From contig NC_054743.1 in the NCBI RefSeq assembly GCF_018143015.1, positions 31,397,934 through 31,461,933 on the forward strand: a DNA stretch of 64,000 nt, written 5' to 3'. The position numbers and the translations under genes are program-made. Source of the DNA: Lytechinus variegatus. Lineage: Eukaryota > Echinodermata > Echinoidea > Temnopleuroida > Toxopneustidae. Of this stretch, positions 56,301-64,000 are shown in pieces. The first letter of the stretch is position 1, and each line of letters opens with the position of its first letter. Under the pieces are notes generated by a model that made no database searches, was not told the DNA's origin, and saw only the letters and a program-made list of their open reading frames with translations.

Positions 56301-59300
56301 AAGACTGAAACTTCAGAAATCAGCATTTTTTGCACGAAACCATCAGTATTCTTCTCATTTTGAAAGGACAAGTCCACCCCAACAAAAACTTGATTTGAAT
56401 AAAAAGAGAAAAAATCAACAAGCTTAACACTAAAAATTTCATCAAAATCGGATGTAAAATAAGAAAGTTATGACATTTCAAAATTTCGCTTCATTTCACA
56501 AAAACAGTTATATGAACGAGCCAGCTACATCCAAATGCGAGAGTTGATGATGTCATTCACTCACTATTTCTTTTGTTTTTTATTGTTTGAAATATGAAAT
56601 ATTTTGATTTTCTCGTCTTTGTCATGTGAAATGAAGTTTCATTCCTACCTGAACACGTGGAATTCAATTATTTTAACATTTTGTGCTTCAGGCAAGGAGG
56701 TCCCAATCGTCAAATTCGTAAAAATTGAAATATTGTATAATTCAAACAATAAAAAACAAAAGAAATAGTGAGTGAGTGACATCATCAACTCTCTCATTTG
56801 GATCTAACTGGCTCGTTCATATAACTATTTTGTTAAAAATAAGCGAAACTTTGAAATGTCATAACTTTCTTATTTTACATCCGATTTTGATGAAATCTTC
56901 AGCATTGTGCTTGTCTGATTTTTCTCTATCGATTCAAATCAACATTTTTCTGAGGTGGACTTGACCTTGAAGTACTAAATACTGAAAATTAGTACTGGTT
57001 GGCAGCTCTGCAGGAGCCTGGTGCAGAATTTTTCAGATCAAGCATTTGATCAAATTCACTGGGTGATAGCCACAGGTGTCTTAAAATCATTCAATCTTCC
57101 CAAGCAAGCCTTCAACATTCAATTAGTCACATTGTTTCAAATGGAATGCAAAATTAGAGTGGAGATATAAATGTATATCATAAGAATGATAAACAGGTAT
57201 GGAGATGTTGTACATTTGATGCAGTATTTGGTACCCTGGGGTACCAAATAATAATCCGCCAATTTGTTGACTTATTTATTTTATTTTTTGCGCTGTACCC
57301 TGGGTTACCAAAAAATGTGTACAAGTATATTTTAATGTCTTGTACAGATTTTTTCTTTCTTTTTAGTGATCTTATGTAACAATTAATGCATGCAAATGAT
57401 AACTTTATTCTAATTTTATAACTTTATTCTAATTTTCATGTTCTGTTCTAATCTTCACTGTTCAATAATGATACCTGTAGTTGTCATTATTGATCTTATG
57501 TAAGTTAGCTGTCGAAAAGTATACTTAAATTCTTAAGTATAACATAATTTGTTTACTATTATTGGCATTAGATTGTATCAAAGAAAGGAAATAGGCGTTG
57601 TGATCATTGTCCCCATTCATTGTCATGATTGTCGCACCGATCGTACAACCGTGATCACCATGACAACAATGTAACCGTACACTATTACAACACGAGGTGG
57701 CGCTGCACGTCGTACCCCGGTGTACTACGGTACCCCGGTGTACGGCGTGGTGCATCATTTCTATAATTACCATAATGTCCTTTCATGGCAATCCAGAGAT
57801 ATGGACCACCATGTAACTTTTCAACGTATCCGGGTATGTCGATATCAGCCTGTGGAGATATCATTCAATTCAATTCATACAAGTATACAACAACAAAGGA
57901 GTAAAAGAATTTAAATCACAGAATAAGCAATGAAATCATTAATAGAGAAAACAAAACTTATTAGTATGAAACCATTAATACAGTATGATTCTATTTGCTT
58001 ATACTAGGCTCCAAGTCAGTTTGTTTAAATCAACTTAGATTTGAATTTTCAAGAAGACCAGGGGGTGTTTCATAAAAAAAAAAGTTAATCTGACAAATTG
58101 TCTGGGCTCCGTCTTATAAAGAGGTACGATTGATCCGATCAATCGTAACTGTGGAAATCCATCAGTGCCATAATTTTTTTCTATAAAAAACTTGCAAAAT
58201 GTCCTCTGTATGCAAAGAGAAGTGCAGTGAATTTTCAAGAAAGCAATGAATGCATGAATACACATCATAGCTAGAAAATATTTTTAATAAAAATGCATAA
58301 TAGGTGTTGACATTGATGGCCGTCCATAGTTACGATTGATCGGATCAAGCATAACTCTTCGACAGACGAGGCCCAGATCTGACAACTCTCCTTGTTTTTA
58401 TTGGGTGAGAAGCTGAGTTCCTATGGCAACTGTCAGAAAAAAACAAGACTTGTCGGATTAAATGTCTAACAAGTCCTTTCATGAAATGCTCCCCAGAGCT
58501 CATTTCCAGTGTAGTAACTGTTCATAAAAATGGTGTAAATTATCATTCCTATTAAAGGTTTGCTCTTGTTGTTACTAGGCCTGGGACTTTCGGGTTTTTT
58601 TCTTTTCGGGTACCCGTGGTAATTTTCGGGCGGGTACCCGGGTACCCGAAAATCATGTCGCTCGAAATATGACTGGTGGAAAAACCCCATAGGTGACGTC
58701 ATCAAGCCAATGCGATGCAAGCCAATTTATGAATGAAAATATAGTAAGCATGCGCATTGCAAGCCTCCCGTGCGCCACGCAGTATTCTATCGAAACAAGT
58801 CTGCAATACTCTGTCACCTCGTACCAAAATCGACCTAGAATTCCACTTTTCTATATTTTATATGAATTATAAAAGGTATTCTCAGAGGATCTGTTTTCTC
58901 ACCGATACCGCACAGGTAAGCAAATTTTTATTACTTTTTGCTTTTCCGTCAAAATCTTACGAAGTATAGCGTCGATATTAGTCGTGTTCGTGAAGATGTA
59001 GAATCTATCGCTACGTTAACAAAGCCAATTGATTTCCGGGTTTCGGAGCGTCAAATGCGCCAGCCAATCACGATCGTGTTACCATTTTCGGTTTATGATG
59101 AACTGAAAATGGTATCAAGAACGTGATTGGCTGGCGCCTCGTATGCTCCGAAACCCGGAAATCAATTGACTTTGTTCACGTAGCGATAGATTTTACAAAC
59201 TCACAAACACGATGCAACATCGACGCTACTTCGTAAGATTTTGACGGAAAAGCAAGAAGTAATAAAATTTTACCTTGCGTGGTATCGGTGAGAAAACAGA

Positions 59301-62300
59301 TCCTCTGAGAATACCTTTCATAATTCATATGAAATAAAGGAAAGTGGAATTCTAGGTCGATTTTGGTACGAGGTGACAGAGTATTGCAGACTTGTTTTGA
59401 CAGAATACTGCGTGGGGCTAAGGCTTGCAATGCGCATGCTTACTATATTTTCATTCATAATTGGCTTGCGTCGCAGTGGCTGGATGACGTCACTGCGCTG
59501 CAAAAGAAACATGGCGACGATTGAACGATCTCAGTCACATCATCATCACTTGAAAAACTAGTATATTTATGGATATTTCGAGGGTAATTGGTGAGATTCA
59601 AAATGAGACTTGTGTACTTTTGTGATGAGTTTACAATAATGTCTTACACTACGCAATACAAATCAAATGTACGTTATACTGGTGAGCAATTTTCGGGTAT
59701 CGGGTATTGATTTTTCTACCCGGGTACCCGACGCTTACGGGCGGGACCCGGGTACCCGGGTTTTAGTCCCAGCCCTAGTTGTTACTATCTTGTTTTACCT
59801 AGTCTTTCATGAGCCAACATATCAAGTTAAGCTGTATCCTGTCACCTTTGTTGAGGTAAAAAAAAAAGCTAGGATTTCCAACAATCAAAGCAGGTTGCTA
59901 CATGTATTTACTAAGAATTTTATTAATGGAATTTCAATTTAGTCTGATATATTAATAAGGATCTTAATCAACATTGGTAACTAATTACACAACCTTTCCT
60001 TGTAGTCCCTCAATTTGCTCTGGAAATATTTTGTCCAACCCTTTAATACCTTTATTACTAATGAACATGAAAATATTCTTGAATGTAATCCCTGCCCAAA
60101 TCACAAGGAATGTCATTTTCAATGTGATTAATTTCCCTATAAACTTTGAAATGGAGTAAATAGCGAATGAATCAAGTATCCTCCAACGATACCACCTTTA
60201 CATTAGCAAAAACACCAAAAGGCAAAGAAACTACTATATCAGAATATATTCATAGTATACCTCTAACTCAGGAAATGTGCTGCGAATATTCTGCACCGCC
60301 AGGTAAGAACTCCTTGCTCTGCTGTTTTCAGCTCTGATGTCATCGATATAGTCCCTCAAGGGACTTTCCCTTATGCTGTATGATTTACCAACCTGTGATA
60401 GAAAAAATATGTAAGAAAAGAGAAGTAGTGAGTACTACTATAAATAACTGCAATTTCTGTTATCTGCATTGAATTAACTTAAACCAACTCCAGATTGACT
60501 AGTGTCTCTTACATAAAGACTTGTTATAATAACAAAAAAACAATTTCTATAACAAATTTACTATCAGCCAACCAGATTAAATAATTTCAATAGTTTTTAA
60601 CTGTTGTTGTTAAAACAAGTTTTATGAAACAGACCCCTGAGCTGTAATATTGTTTTCCAATGGCAAGTCATTGATCAAATTGGAGTCGGTTTCTTTGGTA
60701 TGCCTGAGGCATTGTTTTGTAAGGTGGACCCCTTTTAGATTTGGAGGATCTGACAATGGGGACATCTTCAAGCATCAATCACAATATCTGAGATATCTTC
60801 CAAAAATGTGCCTAGACAGGTTACACTTCCAAAGCAAAAAAAGTATTTAGAATTTTACAAATCACTAGCAATAGACCTATGGCAGGTAATAATATATAAA
60901 TATAAATAATCATAATTTATTTAATTCTATATGTTGAAAATGAATAGGAATGAAATGAATAAACTGAAATAAATCAACCCGTAGTTAGCACAAAAAGTAC
61001 AAAAATGAATCCTAGTTAATTTACCACCCAGATATACGACCCTCTGGGCAGGCCAGCAAGCCATCATATATCTTATTTCAATTTTCATAGAGTAGTGATC
61101 AGAATGAGCGATGCTATTGGCTTGATAGGATCGCAAACTTTATTTCAATTAGGCCTGCATACATCAGTCTGTTGCCCAAATAGCATTGCTTTGGGCATGC
61201 AAAGTAGAATTTCAATTGTTGACAAATAAGTTTGCCAATCTGTCCCTCAACGCATACCTTATATGATTCCTTGTCAGTTTGTTGCCTAATAAATGCCTTA
61301 TTATGTCCCGCCTTTCTTGAAAGCTCATCTAGAGTCCATTGTGATGCAGGCCATTTGTCTGCTACATCTGTTATAACAACTGGAACACCTAACATTGGAT
61401 ACAAGGGTATAGTGCTTTAGTGGTGCTTATCCAATTCCTTGCAGGTTCTTTTGCAACCAGGTATGTCTGTCTCATTTGACTATAATTGTTATTGTTTCTT
61501 ACTTTTTGTTTGTGTGTTAATGTTGTAAAGAAAAGTGACATATTTCTTTAAACTGTAATGCTAAATCTTGTATTAGGATGGGGGGTCGGGTGTCCGCACA
61601 CTTTATATTTTTGAAGCCTTCTTTTTTTGTCTTTGGATCACACTAAAAATATGAATTCAGTAGTTGCAATCATCATCTATTTTGTTCTCTATAATATTTT
61701 CTAACATATTGTACCAAAAATTGATGAAACTTTGCTGGTATTTTTTTCAAAATGACTTTCTAAAATTGATCGTCCGGACACACAACCTGTCCGGACACAC
61801 AACAACTGGGTATACTTGTTCTGTAAAATTCTTTACTCTTTGAAAGTACTACACTTAATTCTTTTGGACAGAAATTGATTTGACAACATTGGAATGTGAA
61901 TTGTTTGAAAATAAGACAGAGAATGTGGGCAAAGTGAACATCCATGGCTCCAAGCACTGGGTCGACATCCTAGTGCTGGTGGTAGTGGGAGAAGAATTTC
62001 TAATTTTGTGTTTCTGAAAATACCAGCATTTTCATTGGCAAGCAATAATTTTGATCACAAACTGACAGAGCAAAGGTGAAAGATGCATACACACTCTCAC
62101 CTCACTCTCTCATAAAACGATTTGTTTTAGAGACATGAAATGAAGTAGAATAACTCTAGTTTTAGTTGCTCAGTTGTGAGTTGACTAATCATTTTTATGG
62201 GGAAAAATTTTGTACATTTTCAATGAAATTGGTATATTCACAAAATAGCTTAAATTGCCCAAAAATTCCAGATTCCATGTTATGGGTATATATGCTGAGA

Positions 62301-63300
62301 AACTAACTGAATTTAAAGTTTAGGTTAAATAGCAAAGCCAAAGAAACTTTGCCTGGAAATTCATTTCATGACATGAAGAAATCAAAAGACAAAACTACAT
62401 GTAGGCTAGACCAAAAGCTTCGGTCTCTGTTATGTTGGTTGTTCAGCTGAACTCCGTTGGCTTCAGTCACCAAATACAGAGACCGAAGTTCTAGCGCGAT
62501 CTGTACAGGGGACTCAATGGCCATATGTTTATGTACTTAAGATCGGACAAAACGGGGAAGTGAATTTGCGTGACAGCCGAGGTAAGTCACTGTTTTTGTT
62601 CCTTTTAACTTGATTTTTCTCAGTTTTTTGGCAATTAATGCCAAGAGGGAATATTAATTTGCATTTTGGTCGCAATAATTGTCAATTTTTTTATTCATTA
62701 AAGACAAAAATTGAAGAGCCCCGACGGGGGATTTTGCATTGCAAGTCCCCTAATGGTGGCTGCACGATAGCGAGCCGTCTGTGTACGAGGAGAATTAAAA
62801 AAAAAAATGTTAAAAAATTCCTCGAACCAGACGGCTGCCAGCTGTCTACATGTAGGCCTACATGATGTATACAAAAAAAAGTGCAAGCAACTGTTGGATT
62901 GGGAAGAAATCAAATAGAGATCAGTTGTGAGATGTAGATTGCAATAATAAACCTGAAAGTAAACTATACTAAAGGTAATAAAGTAATATAATTAATAAGA
63001 AAGGTGTCCTCAGTTCATTGGTACTAGGAGTGCCTCAGTTCAGCACAGACTAGTAGTATCAAAGTTCAAGACGTTAGACCCAACAAGATTACGTATAAGT
63101 GGGTCTGTACAAAAATATGCACACTGACTCAACACGAATATATCACACGGACTGTATCGAAGAATGAAAGTAGTAGTATACTGACTCATTTAGAATTTAA
63201 GATACATCGAAAATAACGAACCTTTTCGCAGGTAGTTTGTTCTAAAGTCCTGGTCAGATGGAGCTGATATTCGTGGAATATCAAAAGTTTCTGCATTCAT
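53226..63300 (-). CDS. JmjC-domain 2-oxoglutarate oxygenase, FIH/HIF1AN-like (seven exons)
   Basis: A predicted 344-residue Fe(II)/2-oxoglutarate-dependent hydroxylase of the JmjC/Cupin_8 group (FIH is 349 residues). Exons (complement): 63300-63222, 61388-61258, 60392-60261, 57849-57771, 55694-55472, 54562-54451 and 53504-53226. All are GT/AG with matching phases. Near the N terminus, VPVVITDVADKWP is typical of the family. The iron triad reads H144-F-D146 (in FCHFDPDD) and H224 (in FIPAFWWHQV). K159, 13 residues after D146, sits where FIH has its 2-oxoglutarate-binding Lys214. LYPNPLG and CDTPDLKAFPKFK also resemble FIH. The C-terminal helical part (about 253-325) would fit the FIH dimerisation region. 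TYW5 and other JmjC hydroxylases are alternatives, and the substrate is unknown. Oddity: the last 30 or so codons lie in a local duplication. Confidence 0.85.
54000..54290 (+). mobile_element. LINE 3' end (CR1/L2-like), 5'-truncated
   Basis: An open frame at about 54009-54158 reads WERAFAHAGPSLWNSLPHS followed by LKTQTSVTTFKGNLKTYLY and a stop, the typical C terminus of CR1/L2-type reverse transcriptase proteins. A short 3' UTR follows, with CTTGAGCATCTAATCAAGAT, CGCTATATAAAT and an ATT-repeat tail. Everything upstream is missing, as expected from incomplete reverse transcription. It lies in intron 6 of the JmjC gene. Confidence 0.75.
54985..55080 (+). repeat. SINE/LINE 3' tail fragment
   Basis: GTAAAGTGCTTAGAGACGTC, then AAGCGCTATATAAATGCGG and an ATT repeat, a tail shared by many non-LTR retroelements in marine invertebrates. 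No head or coding part is attached. Confidence 0.6.
55081..55110. repeat. Perfect 30-bp palindrome
   Basis: Two 15-bp halves (TATTTTACATGAATA and its exact inverse) with no spacer, at the junction of the tail fragment and the 7SL-like SINE. AT-rich and able to form a cruciform or hairpin. Confidence 0.85.
55112..55280 (+). repeat. SINE with a 7SL/SRP-RNA-like head
   Basis: The head GGGCGTTGTGGCGTGCGCCT then GTAATCCAAGCTGTGGGA resembles the Alu domain of SRP RNA (human: GTGGCGCGTGCCTGTAGTCC). A B box, GAGGTTCGAACCC, follows. The body (TCTTTCGGATGGTGACGTGA, GGTCGGTCCCAGACG) resembles the body of the tRNA-headed SINE at 23016. It lacks the SRP S domain, so it is not an SRP RNA gene. Confidence 0.55.
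56196..57009. mobile_element. hAT-type MITE interrupted by family A
   Basis: The ends AGAGTTGCCAACC and GGTTGGCAGCTCT are inverses. The 8-bp sequence GCAGGAGC flanks both sides (56188-56195 and 57010-57017), a perfect hAT-style target duplication. The element's own sequence repeats 'atcagtatttt'. A complete family A MITE sits inside at 56363-56969. Confidence 0.82.
56363..56969. mobile_element. MITE family A, copy 6, nested in a hAT MITE
   Basis: Complete: GAAAGGACAAGTCCACCCC at the left and GGTGGACTTGACCTTG at the right. The long arms and 'atatgaacgagccagctaca' / 'aactggctcgttcatat' pair. It closely resembles copy 2. Confidence 0.82.
58061..58495. mobile_element. MITE family C, copy 4, interrupted by family B
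   Basis: The left end GGGGGTGTTTCATAAAA and right end CCTTTCATGAAATGCTCCCC are inverses. Inner blocks 'ctgacaaattgtc' and 'gacttgtcggatt' belong to family C. A family B element occupies 58104-58376. Confidence 0.65.
58104..58376. mobile_element. MITE family B, copy 7, nested in family C
   Basis: GGGCTCCGTCTTATAAAGAG at the left and GACGAGGCCCAG at the right, with both GATC palindromes and the full interior including CATCAGTGCCATAATTTTTT. Confidence 0.75.
58576..59777. mobile_element. hAT-type foldback element, 1.2 kb near-perfect inverted repeat
   Basis: It starts TAGGCCTGGGAC and ends GTCCCAGCCCTA, with an exact 8-bp target duplication GTTGTTAC (58568-58575 and 59778-59785). The two halves pair over most of their length around a centre near 59090. 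Matched blocks include GCATGCGCATTGCAAGCCT, GGTATTCTCAGAGGATCTGT and TTTCCGGGTTTCGGAGC with their inverses. GGGTACCCG motifs fill both tips. It has no coding capacity and lies in intron 3 of the JmjC gene. Confidence 0.88.
62405..62520. repeat. Repeat shared with 11253-11345
   Basis: Both places carry AGACCAAAAGCTTC, CCGTTGGCT, AAAGACC/GAGACCGAAGTTCTAG-type blocks and CGATCTGTAC. The copy here also forms a hairpin between CTTCGGTCTCTG and CAGAGACCGAAG. It lies in intron 1 of the JmjC gene; the other copy is in TAF13 intron 1. Confidence 0.6.
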
Positions 63301-64000
63301 GATTCAGCCGTTGCGTTCCTAGGCTATCTACTTTTGTTAACCTGTGTTTTTGGTGTTGAACTTGACCTTACTGACCCCGTTACTGACCTAGCCTAGCCTT
63401 GGCAAGTTGGGCTAGGCCTAGGTATCTATCTGCTCCTGAAGATAGATCCGTCGATGATAATTTTGATCTTGACCAAATCGTAATCGAGATAACCAGTTTT
63501 GTTGCATGGCCCCAATTTTGTGACCCCATCTCATAGAATGGTACCCTATATACCCCAGCCCAGCCCTTTACCAAAATATCTATGTCAACCCCCCAAAAAA
63601 AAATAATAATAATAATAATGATAATAATAATAATAATAATAATGATAACAGTAATAACAATAATCATAATCAAAAGAAAAAAATTAAGATATCATTGAGT
63701 GATCGAGTTACAGTGTAATGAATAAATTGAACATTAAATTAGCCAATTAAACGCATATTCCTCCCCCCCCCCCCTCAAAATAGGAGGAAAAAATATAGGC
63801 CTAGTTACAAAAAAGATGAAGAAAAATGAATGAACGATCATAGATTTATAAACTAATTTGTATTTATTAAACATAATCAAATGATTAATGAATAAAATAA
63901 ATAGGGGCCTATCGAGCAAAAATAAGAGAAAATAATAAAAAGTACAAAGAAAGGAGAAAAAAGAAACAAGATCAATAAAAGGAGTGAGAAAATAAGGGAA
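63301..64000. other. Region upstream of the JmjC gene
   Basis: Should hold the promoter and 5' UTR of the minus-strand JmjC gene. Visible features are an AAT trinucleotide microsatellite with interruptions (63601-63665), a C-run at about 63763-63774, and AT-rich DNA to the window end. No further gene is seen. Confidence 0.5.
63601..63665. repeat. AAT trinucleotide microsatellite
   Basis: Around 20 AAT/ATAATAATG-type units with a few GAT and CAG interruptions, about 300 bp upstream of the JmjC start codon. Confidence 0.85.

Noticed and set aside
62638-62865. Small open frame MPRGNINLHFGRNN
   Set aside because: No splice support or similarity; it lies in intron 1 of the JmjC gene beside a repeat with hairpin structure.
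1-64000. CRISPR array, operon, phage, integron or toxin gene
   Set aside because: No regularly spaced short repeats and no prokaryotic gene organisation; genes are spliced and animal-like.

Overview
The window is AT-rich, repeat-laden animal DNA. Spliced genes, dense small DNA transposons (MITEs), tRNA-like SINEs and a Ty3/Gypsy element together suggest a marine invertebrate deuterostome, most likely a sea urchin or other echinoderm. The species assignment is inference. No bacterial, viral or organellar segment was seen.

Six protein genes can be supported, left to right. (1) An intronless SLC10-type bile acid:sodium symporter-like gene (+, 3327-4856). (2) TAF13, a TFIID histone-fold subunit, in four exons (+, 10577-14960). 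(3) RPP21, an RNase P/MRP protein, in one exon 309 bp after the TAF13 stop (+, 15270-15632). (4) A seven-exon coiled-coil gene resembling C6orf118/TSNAXIP1 (-, 20743-26211). (5) CSTF2 (CstF-64), a nine-exon mRNA 3'-end processing factor with a large decapeptide repeat array (+, 28868-47945). (6) A seven-exon JmjC 2-oxoglutarate oxygenase related to FIH/HIF1AN (-, 53226-63300). Exon boundaries were read by hand from GT/AG sites, phase agreement and remembered family sequences. All junctions used are canonical and in phase. Three neighbouring products (TAF13, RPP21, CSTF2) act in general gene expression, but nothing shows that they are co-regulated.

Most of the remaining DNA is mobile-element sequence. 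I recognise at least ten MITE families by paired terminal inverted repeats, several in multiple copies and many nested. The main ones are: A, a ~600 bp family with very long arms, six copies; B, with internal GATC-centred palindromes, seven copies; C, D, F and I. There are also two well-delimited hAT-type elements with 8-bp target duplications, SINEs, and the 3' end of a LINE. A Ty3/Gypsy element of the CsRn1 type (30601-36078, minus) sits in CSTF2 intron 1, itself inside an older MITE. Its two LTRs differ at one position that I could find, so it is young.

The features most worth a second look are the CSTF2 repeat array, a 1.2 kb near-palindromic hAT foldback in the JmjC gene, a SINE whose head resembles 7SL/SRP RNA, a tandem array with four nuclear-receptor DR1-like motifs, and the duplicated 3' end of the JmjC last exon. 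I found no clearly novel multi-gene system.
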